From Bradyrhizobium sp. CB1650 (GTDB lineage Bacteria; Pseudomonadota; Alphaproteobacteria; Rhizobiales; Xanthobacteraceae), in NCBI RefSeq assembly GCF_029761915.1, contig NZ_CP121695.1, forward strand, positions 8,275,501 through 8,339,500: 64,000 nucleotides of DNA. The letters are read 5' to 3'. Of the stretch, positions 27,012 through 36,207 are shown piece after piece (the first letter of the stretch is position 1; the number at the start of each line of letters is the position of its first letter). Below the pieces are notes generated by a model, which was not told the DNA's origin, ran no database searches, and saw only the letters and a list, made by a program, of their open reading frames with translations. The position numbers and the translations under genes were made by a program.

Positions 27012-27667
27012 AGCTCCTCGAGGGAACCAGTGCGTCCGTCCTACGAAGCTCGCCTAGTCGTGGCGCGACGCTGCCGCAAAAGGCCCCGACTGGTTAGCCG
27101 GTAATTTGTGCTTTGATTGATCGGGATAGGGGGACGTCTCGCGACGCCACTCGTGCCACGCCACTTGGCATACACGGGTCGACGCACAAGCGTGAGGTTG
27201 CGTTCCGTCAAACGCTCTTACCTCAAGCCGTGTCGTTATGTACGGTAGTTAGCTAAAGTTTAAAGTTTTGATTGCCATTCCGGATACTTATTCGACCGCC
27301 ACAAAGATAAGCTGAGCTCCCATCGACCAAGCCTCTGCACCCACAATGAGCGCCACTGCTTCGGCGCGGCTACGGCCTCTGCTAGTCGGCTCCGACGAAG
27401 CGCAGTTTCCCTGCCTTCGTCCGATGGTACCTGATAAGCGGCGCGATCCGGATCTTGGTGACGCCCTTTCGCCCCCGGCGGATTTCCGCATATTCGTCAA
27501 AGCCGGCAAGCACCTGAGTCTCACCAAGTGTTATCTGCCGGTGATCGAGATCAAGGCGAACCTTTTCAGCAATGTCCACATCGCGCACGATTGGCAGCTG
27601 GCGAATTCATTGGCGTGCTGGCGGGCCGTGCTGATTGCGCTTGGCACGGTTGGCCGCACCGACCTGG
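27012..27667. other. Gap with one weak small frame
   Basis: The best candidate is a minus-strand frame at 27382-27588 starting with GTG (about 68 codons, DVDIAEKVRLDLDHRQITLG). It has an even, protein-like composition but no family that I recognise. I see nothing else, apart from the short space downstream of DUF3422. Confidence 0.3.
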
Positions 27668-28840
27668 TTAGAGCGCGCGCGGCTGGTAAAGTCGAGGAAA
27701 CCAGCGATCGATGACGTCAGGCGGGAACCCCAGACGAACCGGGCTTCGCGTTGTCGGCGACACAAGGTAGCCCTTGTCGATGAGCTGATTGAGCACAGTG
27801 CGCGCCTGACGCTCGGCGTAACCGGTAATATCCGACGCATCGCCTCGTTTGAATTCGCCCTGCATGACGGCCAGTCGCAGCATCGGCCAGGAGCCCTTCG
27901 CAAGACGTTTTGCGGCGATTTCTTCCTTCGTCCAGATCTCCACCCGATTCATGAGCTCCGAAGGCTCCAAGAGCTGCCCCATGAAATCAACTTGGTCGAC
28001 GCACGTGGTCAGGAAGAAGCGACAGAAATTGGCGAGGCCAGCTTGAGTGAGATTGCCGCGACCATCGAGATCCCCTCGGCGTGGCTCATCCGCGGCCTGA
28101 AGGCCAGCCTTGTATTCCCCAGAGGCCCGCGCCAAGCCGCGCGAGATCGACCATAGCTGCGAGCCAAGTCCGAGTTCGCGCAGGAGCGCGTGCGACAACA
28201 AGCGTGCGACGCGACCGTTGCCGTCGAGGAAGGGATGAATCCAAGCCAGGCGATGATGCGAAGCCGCGACACCGATGATGCGCTCGATCTTCGAGAGCAT
28301 CTTCGCAGAATAAGCCTCACAGAACCGCCGGAGGAAATCCGGTAGTTCGTCCGGATCGGGCGGGACATGCAGGCCGATCTGAACGTGACGCGTCCGCAGT
28401 TCGCCCGGCGTCATCTTCACGCGTTCCTTGGTCTGCGGGTTTTCAACCCACCACATTTCTTCAGGGACGCGGCTGTAGAATTCGCGATGCAGCCAGAGGA
28501 TAAATTCGGTTGTGAGAACGTTGCCCGGAGCCTCGCCGCGATCGATGATCTCCTGAACTTCGATATGGGCCTTCGCCTCAAGCTGGAGATTCCGCTTCTC
28601 CGGCTCCTTCGCAAAGTCATTCTTCAGTGCGCGGTCGATATCAATCAGCGTCGTGGTGTGATTTTCGATAAGGTTGGAGTAATAACAGTTCATCGAGCGA
28701 ACGAGATCGCCGATCGAGGCGCGAAGCGCCGGGCTCAGGCGAGCGGCCAAGCCACTGGCTTTTGCGACAAGATCCGTCGCCAAGTCGGTCAGATCCTTGT
28801 TTTCGGCCGGGATCATCGGTTCCATCCGGGTGACAGCCAT
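27668..28840 (-). CDS. Fic-family protein (AMP-transferase type), class II
   Basis: A 390-residue protein with the Fic catalytic motif HPFLDGNGR at residues 202-210, the usual flap upstream and a C-terminal winged helix (near 330-385). The N-terminal inhibitory helix motif S-x-x-x-E-N is present as SNLIEN at 55-60, which marks a self-inhibited class II Fic. Fic enzymes transfer AMP or other nucleotide parts to target hydroxyl groups. It stands alone, so its target cannot be guessed. Confidence 0.9.
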   Translation of the reverse strand: MAVTRMEPMIPAENKDLTDLATDLVAKASGLAARLSPALRASIGDLVRSMNCYYSNLIENHTTTLIDIDRALKNDFAKEPEKRNLQLEAKAHIEVQEIIDRGEAPGNVLTTEFILWLHREFYSRVPEEMWWVENPQTKERVKMTPGELRTRHVQIGLHVPPDPDELPDFLRRFCEAYSAKMLSKIERIIGVAASHHRLAWIHPFLDGNGRVARLLSHALLRELGLGSQLWSISRGLARASGEYKAGLQAADEPRRGDLDGRGNLTQAGLANFCRFFLTTCVDQVDFMGQLLEPSELMNRVEIWTKEEIAAKRLAKGSWPMLRLAVMQGEFKRGDASDITGYAERQARTVLNQLIDKGYLVSPTTRSPVRLGFPPDVIDRWFPRLYQPRAL

Positions 28841-29134
28841 TTTTGCCGCCTTCTTGCCGGTTAATTCTCGAACAAAAATAAGCGATTAGACCGATCTCTG
28901 GCAACCAATCTGCCGCTTTTATTGCCGCTTCGGAAGACCGCGCAGCCGGCCATTTTGATCACTCTTTGTTCTCTTCCTTGAATTTCGGTACATTAGTCGC
29001 GGGCGACGAATCCCCGGGTGATTTGCGGGGACAACGACCGCTCGATAGCGCCGGCAATGTGGATAGCAGCAGCGGCGGTCTCGCAACTGCAGCCAGATGA
29101 TGTTCAAACCGGGCCGTGTCAGACGAGGAAGATC

Positions 29135-30103
29135 ATGAGCTTTAAAGCCAACGCCGTCGGCCCTGCGCACGAGCCCACCTTGCACTGCCCCAACTGCAAT
29201 CACGAGATCCGCCTGACCGAATCTCTTGCAGCCCCCCTCCTCGCGGAAACCCGACAACGTTTTCAGGAGCAACTGGCGGCCAAGGATGCAGAGATCACCA
29301 GGAAGACGGACGCCTTGCGCACTGAGCAGGAGCAATTGGCCAAAGACCGCGCGCAGATCGAGGACCAGATCGCCCAGCGCCTGACGGCAGAGCGGGCCCA
29401 ATTGGTTGCAACTGAGACCAAGAAGGCGCGTGAGGCCGCAGCAGCCGAACTGCAGGCAAAGAACTCCGAAGCCGCAGAACTTCGCGCAATATTGGAGGTC
29501 AACAATGCCAAACTTGCCGAGGCTCAACAGGTGCAGGCCGAGCTCCTGCGGAAAGAGCGGGCGCTGGAGACCGAGAAGCGCGAACTCGACCTGACGATCG
29601 AGAAGCGCGTTCAGGCCTCTGTCAGCGATATCCAGATCAGGGCCAGACAAGACGCGGATGAGGCCGCGCGTTTGCGCGTGGCTGAAAAGGATCAGACCAT
29701 CGAGTCGATGACCCGAACAATCGAGGAGCTGAAGCGCAAGGCCGAGCAAGGCTCCCAACAGTCCCAGGGCGAAGTTCTTGAGCTTGAGCTTGAAGAGCTG
29801 CTTCGCGGGCGCTTCCCAACCGACGTGATCGAACCGATCGGCAAAGGCGAACTCGGCGCCGACGTAATGCAGCAGGTGAACGGCACGATAGGTCAGCCCG
29901 CCGGCATCATCCTCTGGGAATCTAAGCGAACCAAGGCGTGGAGTGACGGATGGCTTGGAAAGCTACGCGACGACCAGCGCCGCTGCGGCGCGGACGTCGC
30001 GCTCATTATCTCGCAAGCGCTGCCAAAGCACGTTGAGCACTTCGATCTGATCGATGGCGTGTGGGTATTCGCCCACATTCCGCTTGGAGCAGCGCAGCAC
30101 TGA
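29135..30103 (+). CDS. DUF2130 protein, C-terminally truncated (copy 1)
   Basis: A 322-residue product with a zinc-ribbon-like CPNCNHEI near residue 18, a coiled coil over about residues 45-230 and the start of a nuclease-like core (ELGADV, then WESKRTKAWSDGWL). Full-length family members have about 100 further residues. Here the homology breaks at DGVWV and continues as a short unrelated tail, so it is truncated by the adjoining palindromic-repeat region. The ATG at 29135 has a GAGGAA site. A second truncated copy lies at 41087. Confidence 0.75.
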   Translation: MSFKANAVGPAHEPTLHCPNCNHEIRLTESLAAPLLAETRQRFQEQLAAKDAEITRKTDALRTEQEQLAKDRAQIEDQIAQRLTAERAQLVATETKKAREAAAAELQAKNSEAAELRAILEVNNAKLAEAQQVQAELLRKERALETEKRELDLTIEKRVQASVSDIQIRARQDADEAARLRVAEKDQTIESMTRTIEELKRKAEQGSQQSQGEVLELELEELLRGRFPTDVIEPIGKGELGADVMQQVNGTIGQPAGIILWESKRTKAWSDGWLGKLRDDQRRCGADVALIISQALPKHVEHFDLIDGVWVFAHIPLGAAQH

Positions 30104-30108
30104 TAAGG

Positions 30109-30187
30109 TTTTGTTAGAAAGCTTATCAGTCTGCGAACTGACTCCGTTTCGTATGAAAGCTTATCAGTCCTCGGACTGACTCATTCC
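30109..30187. repeat. Tandem palindromic repeat, left end of cassette
   Basis: Two units 38 bp apart begin GAAAGCTTATCAGTC, at 30117 and 30155, and each contains CAGTC-NNNN-(A/G)ACTGACT, a short inverted repeat. Together with the preceding TTTTGTTAGAA, the first unit matches the sequence at 37524 over about 40 bases. The remainder of the gap up to 30741 holds no gene; a CCCCAGCCCC hairpin sits at 30604-30637. Confidence 0.65.
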
Positions 30188-30603
30188 GGCATTCTCTTCT
30201 GGGGCGTTCTAAGACAAGTCGAAAGTTACGCCGATCTTGAAGTGACTTCGCCAGACTACTCGACACGGTAGAGTCAGAATGTCTTCAGCAGCGATCAACG
30301 CGAACGCCCCGGGAATTACCAAGCTTCGGCTTGCTCTTTCCTGATCCTTTGGTCCGCCGTTAGCCCATCGGCGCCGATTGTGCAGAATGGATCCCGGGCG
30401 TCGACCGCTGCTCGTGCCTCGCGCTCACCTTCATCCTCCTATCCGATGGAAACGGGCCTAGACCAAGATTCCAACGTTATCAGGACGGGACAACCGGACT
30501 ACCTCGCACCTCCAAGGATTAGCTGAAGCGCTGAGCTACCCGGCCGTAGTCGGCCTAGATCCGACCGGCTTGCAACCGGTAGGTGGTAAAAAGTATAATT
30601 GCG

Positions 30604-30637
30604 CCCCAGCCCCGTTCCTTTCAAATGGGGGCTGGGG
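30604..30637. repeat. Ten-pair GC-rich hairpin before membrane operon
   Basis: CCCCAGCCCC (30604-30613) is complementary to GGGGCTGGGG (30628-30637). No T-run follows on the plus strand, so it is not a standard terminator there. It lies about 100 bases before the three-gene operon and could be a leader structure or an end of mobile DNA. Confidence 0.5.
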
Positions 30638-30741
30638 GCTCCCGATGGAGCGTTTATCAGAATTTTTGAGAATGGGCTGGCGCCGCCTAGTAGGCATTTC
30701 TCGATGAGACGCACCCGGCCCGGCCGAACGGGGCATGTCGA

Positions 30742-31326
30742 ATGAAGAATACGCTGATTGCGATCATGGCCGTCGCAATTCTCGTGCTTGGGGCGTTGGT
30801 CGGAGTTCTTCTTGAAGATCCTCAAACAGCAACGGTCGAGATCGACCGTGATCGCGCAGCCGTAAGCGCGGAGATCAACGCCGCCAAAGAGCTCGCCACA
30901 AGGTACAGCGGCGGACTCATCGTCGGCTTGATCAATGTCCGCATTGCGATCCTGGAGACGACGGAAGCAATGCTCGGGCAGAAGCGGACCGCCCTCCTCC
31001 GGCGCATCAACCTAACCTATCGCGCACCTTTCGACGCGGCACGACCTGCATCCGACGCAGAACTGAATGATATTCTAAAAGAACTCAGTCAGGCCCAAAC
31101 CCGGGCCGCGGAATCGCGCAAAGTTGTAGAGCGGTACAGCGGTGGCCTTGTACAGGGTCTCGCGCTCATGAAGGCTGAGACGGACGAGATCGCCGTGTCG
31201 GAGCTTCGCCTGAAATTCTACTCAGCCAAGCACGGATTCCCGATCCTACCGACAATTTCAGTCGACAAGCAGAACGCCACCCCACTGCCGCCCGGCAAGG
31301 TCGTGGGCGATAAGGAAGCGCTATGA
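30742..31326 (+). CDS. Membrane-anchored protein with internal repeat (operon gene 1)
   Basis: A 194-residue protein with an N-terminal signal anchor (LIAIMAVAILVLGALVGVLL). The rest is outside the membrane and helical. A segment starting RYSGGLIVGL recurs as RYSGGLVQGL about 78 residues later, so the domain has an internal duplication. The stop overlaps the next start (ATGA). I recognise no family. Confidence 0.7.
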   Translation: MKNTLIAIMAVAILVLGALVGVLLEDPQTATVEIDRDRAAVSAEINAAKELATRYSGGLIVGLINVRIAILETTEAMLGQKRTALLRRINLTYRAPFDAARPASDAELNDILKELSQAQTRAAESRKVVERYSGGLVQGLALMKAETDEIAVSELRLKFYSAKHGFPILPTISVDKQNATPLPPGKVVGDKEAL

Positions 31327-31922
31327 AATTTCGATGTATTGCCCTCGTTGCGATCGGCGTCCTAGTAGCCGCTCCCGCCTCAGCCCAATCAACAGGAAAA
31401 GCGCCCCTCGGGCTTGAGTGGGGTCAAAGCCAGGATGATACGAAGAAGCTCGGCGTCGAGCTTGGCACAGGACCAGACGACAGCTTTGGCAAAGGCGCTG
31501 CGCTCACCAAGCTTCCACAAGCTGTTGCTGACGCAGAAATCGTCTACGGATCCTATGGTTTTAACGACAAATTGTTCCGGATCGTCATTATCAGCAAGCC
31601 CTTCGCGAATGATCCATTTGGGAATGGCGTGATCAGTAGGTATTCGGCGTTGCAGGGCATTCTTTCTGAAAAATATGGCAAGCCCGCTCAGACACACCGG
31701 CTCGGTGATTCGATCTACGCCGAACAACGATACTTCGTGTCGGGAATCCAATCCGGCCGCACCTTCTGGTACTCAAACTACAGCACACCGGAACTAAGCA
31801 TCCAATTAGGCATCGTTGCCGATGACCAATCCACGGCGCGATGGAAGATCATCTACGAGAACAAGCCCCTGAATGCCCTGTTTGAGCAGTCCAAGCGCGC
31901 CAAAGAAAAGGGCAGCCTATGA
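31323..31922 (+). CDS. Secreted periplasmic protein (operon gene 2)
   Basis: A 199-residue protein with a clear signal peptide: MKFRCIALVAIGVLVAAPAS with likely cleavage after ASA. The mature part begins GKAPLGLEWGQSQDDTKKLG, a pattern of a small alpha/beta periplasmic domain. There is no lipobox or catalytic motif. It overlaps gene 1 by four bases, so the two are probably made together. The family is unknown to me. Confidence 0.7.
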   Translation: MKFRCIALVAIGVLVAAPASAQSTGKAPLGLEWGQSQDDTKKLGVELGTGPDDSFGKGAALTKLPQAVADAEIVYGSYGFNDKLFRIVIISKPFANDPFGNGVISRYSALQGILSEKYGKPAQTHRLGDSIYAEQRYFVSGIQSGRTFWYSNYSTPELSIQLGIVADDQSTARWKIIYENKPLNALFEQSKRAKEKGSL

Positions 31923-31953
31923 TCAATCAGCTCATAGGGTTGGAGTAACCTTC

Positions 31954-32634
31954 GTGAAGGCAATTGGAATAATCCTGGCTGCCGGCGCTCTCCTCTACGC
32001 TGGGTTTGTCATCGGCGAGTGCTATCACTTCGAAGTCTTTCAGAAGATGTTTGAAACACCCGGAGCAGCTGTCGGGTTGATAGCAGCCGCTCTCGCGCTT
32101 GTAAGCGGCATCGGCGGCCCAACAGCATCATACTTCATTGGGTCGCGCCAAGCCGAGATTGCGTCGAAACAGGCAAGCGCCTCGAGAATCTCGGCCGAAG
32201 CCGCGCGGCTTACCGCCCTCAATGCTGGAACGCGGGAACTCGCCAAGGTCCGATTAACCTGGCTTGAGGCGTTGCGCGACAACCTGTCCGAATACCATTC
32301 GATTTTGATGAGCGCGACGGATCCGCACGACCAACTGACCGAAGCTGAGCGAAAAGCTCTCAAAGCCAAGTGGGATGAGGATGAACGTCGCCTGTCCTAT
32401 CTCGGCACCCAACTCGATCTCCTCTTAAACCAGGAAAAGCCGCTGCAGAAAGCGCTCTGGGCCATCAGCGACGAAATCCTGAACCTGAAAACGAAGACGG
32501 AGCGTCACGCGAAGGACGCTGAACTCGTCGTCGCCGCCCGCGCTGTAATCGACTTCGAGTGGCAGAAGATCAAGCGCGAGATGCGCGGACCTGCGGGTAC
32601 GGACAGCCTATCGACCGATCCGCGACTCATTTAA
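31954..32634 (+). CDS. Two-helix membrane protein with coiled-coil domain (operon gene 3)
   Basis: A 226-residue protein. The GTG at 31954 is chosen because TTGGAG precedes it and it leads directly into the first hydrophobic helix (AIGIILAAGALLYAGFVIG). A second helix follows (VGLIAAALALVSGIGG), then a long charged coiled-coil with LAKVRLTWLEALRDNLSEYH. Proteins with two helices plus such an (R/K)-W-L-x-x-L-R-D region occur among uncharacterised membrane effectors. It probably forms a membrane complex with genes 1 and 2. Confidence 0.65.
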   Translation: MKAIGIILAAGALLYAGFVIGECYHFEVFQKMFETPGAAVGLIAAALALVSGIGGPTASYFIGSRQAEIASKQASASRISAEAARLTALNAGTRELAKVRLTWLEALRDNLSEYHSILMSATDPHDQLTEAERKALKAKWDEDERRLSYLGTQLDLLLNQEKPLQKALWAISDEILNLKTKTERHAKDAELVVAARAVIDFEWQKIKREMRGPAGTDSLSTDPRLI

Positions 32635-32774
32635 TACCGCGCAGATGGACCGCAAACGGTAGGCGCACAAAGCAGGAGTGCCTGGGGCGGGCTGCTTCTG
32701 ATGTCAAGCGCCAGGCGAAGCAATCATTAAGGTTCAGGCGGCGGTTTTGCGCGAAGTAGTCGCGAGCCTGCCGG

Positions 32775-32996
32775 CTATTGTCGCCGTCGAGTTCGCCTTG
32801 AACGAACCCAGATCGAGCAGGCCCTTGGCTGTGTATCGGCACCTACTGCCTTCTTGATTGTCTCTGCGATGGCATTCGGAAGCTTGTCTTGCCCTTCAAG
32901 GATGCGGCGCACGCGGCTATCGAGGCTGAGGCGACCTTTAGGTCTACCGCGTCGGTCTGGCTGATTTTTCGGGGATGAAGGGTGTGCGAAAGGCAT
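32775..32996 (-). CDS. DUF5681-like small protein, C-terminus probably altered
   Basis: A 73-residue product starting MPFAHPSSPKNQPDRRGRPK then GRLSLDSRVRRILEG. The N-x-x-x-RGRPKG core resembles DUF5681, a short phage/element-associated domain. After GADTQ the arginine-rich tail looks like a frameshift, and the neighbouring frame stays open. The function is unknown. Confidence 0.45.
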   Translation of the reverse strand: MPFAHPSSPKNQPDRRGRPKGRLSLDSRVRRILEGQDKLPNAIAETIKKAVGADTQPRACSIWVRSRRTRRRQ

Positions 32997-33096
32997 CCCA
33001 TCAGGACGATGTTTGGCCGCGTCTCTCACGCCACTATTATGCGCACGGCTTTGGTGCTATTGGCGAGCATTGCAACCTGCGGGTCTTATTTCCCCT

Positions 33097-34361
33097 ATGA
33101 CGCCGCCCTACCCTACTTGGCTGTTTACCGGACAACGTATTATCGACGAGGCCCACCAGATCACGTCTATCGTGTGCAGCCGCATTGCCGTGGCCGACCT
33201 CCCGTCTCTGATTGCGAAGTCAGTCGATGGGCTCGTCCAGGACCTCTACAACGATCACTATATCGAGCTGCCCCGCTTGCATCGGAACGACGCTGTACAC
33301 GACACCTTCGAATTCTATTTCGCGCCTTACCTGACGGTGATGCACAACATCGATTTCAAGACACTGAATGACCAGCGGCGCGGACCTATCTTCGCCCTGG
33401 ACGTCCCGTTCTCGGGAGACGCCCGCTACCTCAGGACCAGACCGACGGCGACAGACGCCGTCGCTTTTTGGTCAGCACGTCGTGACGAAGCTCCGCGGGC
33501 AGACGATGGCTACCCTATCCTTCCATCAGCTCGACCGGCGCGACGTCGATATGCTGCTGTTGAATGAGCTTCTGAAGCGCTGGGAGCGATGCTTCGCGAC
33601 AGACAGCCCGCGCGTTGAGGATGAACGGCTGTTTCGCTCTCTCAACATGGCGAACGCGGCTGCGAAGCTTCCTGCCGGCGCCGATACCAACCTTTACGAC
33701 GTGGTCAGGTCAGCCGCACTGTGGGCCAGCGCATTCGAAATACTCTACCCAGCGAAACGAGAGGCATTCAAGGGCGTCTATGCGGCGCTCGAAGGCATCA
33801 CCTGGAATCTGTCCGATTGCAAGGACAAGAAGTACCAGGTATTCGGCGACAAAAACGGACCACCGCGCAGTCTGCCGGCTATTCGGGGAAATCAACTTGC
33901 TGCGGAACGATGCTCTGCATGGTAACCCGATCCCGACAGGCCGCTTGATCGTTGCTCCGGCCAAGCAGCCGCTCCACCAGTTTGCGGCGCCGTTGTACCG
34001 AATGATCTTGACCGCATATCTAGATTTGAAACTGGCGCCGAGAAAGCCTGTCGCGGGTCTGACTAAGTACGAAAGCTTTAGGCTCGATCACTTCGAGTCC
34101 GGGGAATATCAGCGAAACATCGAGGCCGGCCTATCCACAATTATGTACACTGCCGAGGAGTATCGTGCGCGGCGTCAGGGCGATGCCTGGGCGCGCAGTC
34201 AGTCAATCAAGAAAGCTATCGAGGAAGTCGAGGAAGAACAAGGGCGACGCCGGCTAGATCTTCTCGAAGAACATCCTGTTCATCAGCGCCTGGGCTTTCT
34301 TGATCTCTGCCCTGAGGTCGTTGAGGTCGGAAAAGTGTATGGGCTGTTGCGGGAGACGTGA
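33097..34361 (+). pseudogene. HEPN-type protein broken by two lesions
   Basis: Three frames join into one protein. The first reads MTPPYPTWLFTGQRIIDEAH to LRTRPTATDAVAF. An extra T in a TTTTT run near 33470 shifts to GQHVVTKLRGQTMATLSFHQ and then LFRSLNMANAAAKLPAGADT. A small deletion near 33880 shifts to LFGEINLLRNDALHGNPIPT. RNDALH fits the HEPN RNase signature R-x4-H. Intact relatives of about 400 residues are uncharacterised Rhizobiales proteins. As it stands no full-length product can be made. Confidence 0.6.
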
Positions 34362-34673
34362 CGATGGTCCGGTTACGGGAATTGAAGCCCAAGCAATCCT
34401 TGAAAAACGCCTCAACCGCTTTGCGGCGCTTCTTGCTGATCTTCTTCTTGGCGAGCATGGCTTCGCGGCTGACCACGCAGAGCATGGCGAAGTCGTAGGG
34501 ACCGGTCACGATACGAGCATCCCATCCTTGAGGTTCAAGACCCGACCGAGCCTGACCCGGATCGTGAATTCGAGCTGGGAGAATGCAAAGATGAAGGCGC
34601 CGATTGCTTCATGAGTTAGAAGCTGCTCGTCAATCAGGGCGGCAGCGGCCTTACGTCGCTTTGGCGTGTTCAC
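34254..34673 (-). pseudogene. HEPN-like protein, degenerate
   Basis: It starts with GTG at 34673 (AFIFAFSQLEFTIRVRLGRV). A one-base change near 34510 shifts to TGPYDFAMLCVVSREAMLAK and FFKDCLGFNSRNRTIV. A second change gives QQPIHFSDLNDLRAEIKKAQ and a stop at 34254. The region where relatives would have the R-x4-H-G segment (just after SRNRTIV) is missing, so it is inactive. Its start overlaps the stop of the small membrane-protein gene (GTGA). Confidence 0.5.
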
Positions 34674-34888
34674 CCCAGCACCCTCCCGATAGCCTTGGCC
34701 AATGTCACGACCGTACCGACACCAAGAGCCATTCCCGGCATCAGCGCCGTCATGATGATGATGAAGCCGAGAGGACGCCCGAAGGCCTCGACGACTCCCC
34801 CACAGTGGGCAAGCACCCGTGCCGCACCCAGAGGAAACGGCGGCCTGCCCGACTCCTTTTTACTAGCCTTCCTATCTTCCTTCGACAT
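34670..34888 (-). CDS. 72-residue single-pass membrane protein
   Basis: It starts MSKEDRKASKKESGRPPFPL, has a hydrophobic helix (LGFIIIMTALMPGMALGVGT) and ends AKAIGRVLG. CTGGAGG stands before the ATG. Its stop overlaps the GTG of the HEPN-like gene, so the two formed a coupled pair before the HEPN gene decayed. The function is unknown. Confidence 0.55.
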   Translation of the reverse strand: MSKEDRKASKKESGRPPFPLGAARVLAHCGGVVEAFGRPLGFIIIMTALMPGMALGVGTVVTLAKAIGRVLG

Positions 34889-35569
34889 CGACCTACCTCC
34901 AGGTCCCTACGAACGCCCCCTCGATTTCCCACCACGGGCGTGCCGGTCCAGCAACGCACCGTCTAAGGCTAGGGCCCACCGACGACCGTCAACCGCAACA
35001 ACGCACCTCGCACGAATGGTTGGGTAGAAGCTGCAAGTCGCAACGCACTCAGGCCTATGATGGGCAGACTAACAGAAGGTTGTTAGCTGTTCGTACGGAG
35101 AATTATGTCTACATATCAGATCCTTACGGCATGTCGGACGACGCGCATTAACGATTGCGATGTCGCTGAACTTCATTGGTGCAGGGAGCAGGCCGGGTAG
35201 CTCGATTTGCTTGGACGACGAACTCCTCAGCACCACGCGCCGACAGCGAGTGGCCGTGCTGGAGCTCATCCGCGCCGCGCTCCACACCCCCTCGCCGTGA
35301 CATCACGTTCAAAGCCGGGTATCGCCGCGGTGCTTTCTGATGCTCCATCAAGCCTAGGCAGGCCGGGCTGGGTGAGCCGGTGCGGCTGCGGCTGAAAGAG
35401 CTGAGAATCTTCGGATTCTTCCTGGTCGTGACGTACTTCGCCGTCATCGCCGACGCGGTCAATGCGGCAACAATTCCAGCCATACAACCTCCCGCTATTT
35501 CCAGCCGCAGGCTATGCTTTGCGCCGAAGACGGCCAAGCGGCTTGGCCGGGCAATGGGAGGCGTAGAAG
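34889..35569. other. Gap with no convincing gene
   Basis: Frames at 35148-35537 (-) and 35380-35682 (+) contain short hydrophobic stretches but no ribosome sites or known motifs. Divergent promoters for the 72-residue gene and the HEPN gene at 35570 must lie here. I see no repeats or hairpins of note. Confidence 0.4.
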
Positions 35570-36205
35570 ATGGACGCGAAGTTCAACAAGACTGCGGAGC
35601 AAGTCGTCGATCACAACATTCACAACTACATCGACAATGCGGCCCTATGGTTTGTGAACATCATCAAGAAAAAGATCGCTGACAATGACGAGGAAGGATT
35701 GACGTTCACCTGCATGGCCGCCGGCACCATGCTGGCGTTTTCCTTCGAGGCGTATCTGAATGTCATCGGCGCGAAGAAGCTGGTGCTTTGGAACGAGTGG
35801 GATGACTACGACACCAAGTTCAACAAAGTTTTCCAGCATCTGAAGATTGCCCCCGATTGGGGTAGGCGGCCTTACAGCTCGGTCAGCGCGATGAAGCGGC
35901 TGCGCGACGCGCTGGCCCACGGCAAGCCCGAGAAGGTCGCGAAAAGCAAGGACTTTGTCGATAAGGCCAACGGCCAGAAGGGCAAAGAGATCGATATGAC
36001 GGCCGACTGGCAGAAGCTCTGTACGCCCGACATGGTCACTCACGCCTATGACGACATAACGGAAGTCTGGAACGATATGCAGAAAACGTCCGGCATCGAC
36101 CCGATGGATTTGGCGACACAGGGAGAGCTGACGGTCACGACCCGCGACGAGTTCGTTCCGCAATCCAAACCGGTGGCGAGCAGCCCAAACATCAAGAGGA
36201 AGTAA
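35570..36205 (+). CDS. HEPN-domain protein (candidate RNase effector)
   Basis: An intact 211-residue, mostly helical protein. AGTMLAFSFEAYLNVIGAKK and then MKRLRDALAHGKPEKV follow the HEPN pattern. R112 and H117 form the R-x4-H active motif (RDALAH). A charged C-terminal tail follows. HEPN proteins are often abortive-infection or toxin RNases. No MNT-type nucleotidyltransferase antitoxin is adjacent, so it may act alone or with the convergent HNH gene, whose stop lies three bases away. Confidence 0.65.
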   Translation: MDAKFNKTAEQVVDHNIHNYIDNAALWFVNIIKKKIADNDEEGLTFTCMAAGTMLAFSFEAYLNVIGAKKLVLWNEWDDYDTKFNKVFQHLKIAPDWGRRPYSSVSAMKRLRDALAHGKPEKVAKSKDFVDKANGQKGKEIDMTADWQKLCTPDMVTHAYDDITEVWNDMQKTSGIDPMDLATQGELTVTTRDEFVPQSKPVASSPNIKRK

Positions 36206-36207
36206 GC

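Noticed and set aside
30117..30187. Possible minimal CRISPR array
   Set aside because: Only two tandem units with no true spacer of constant length and no cas genes nearby; better described as palindromic repeats.
30490..30600. tRNA-like words on the minus strand (GGGTAGCTCAGC, CCGGTTGCAAGCCGG)
   Set aside because: The D-arm-like and anticodon-like pieces are in the wrong order and no acceptor stem or T-arm fits, so it is not a tRNA.
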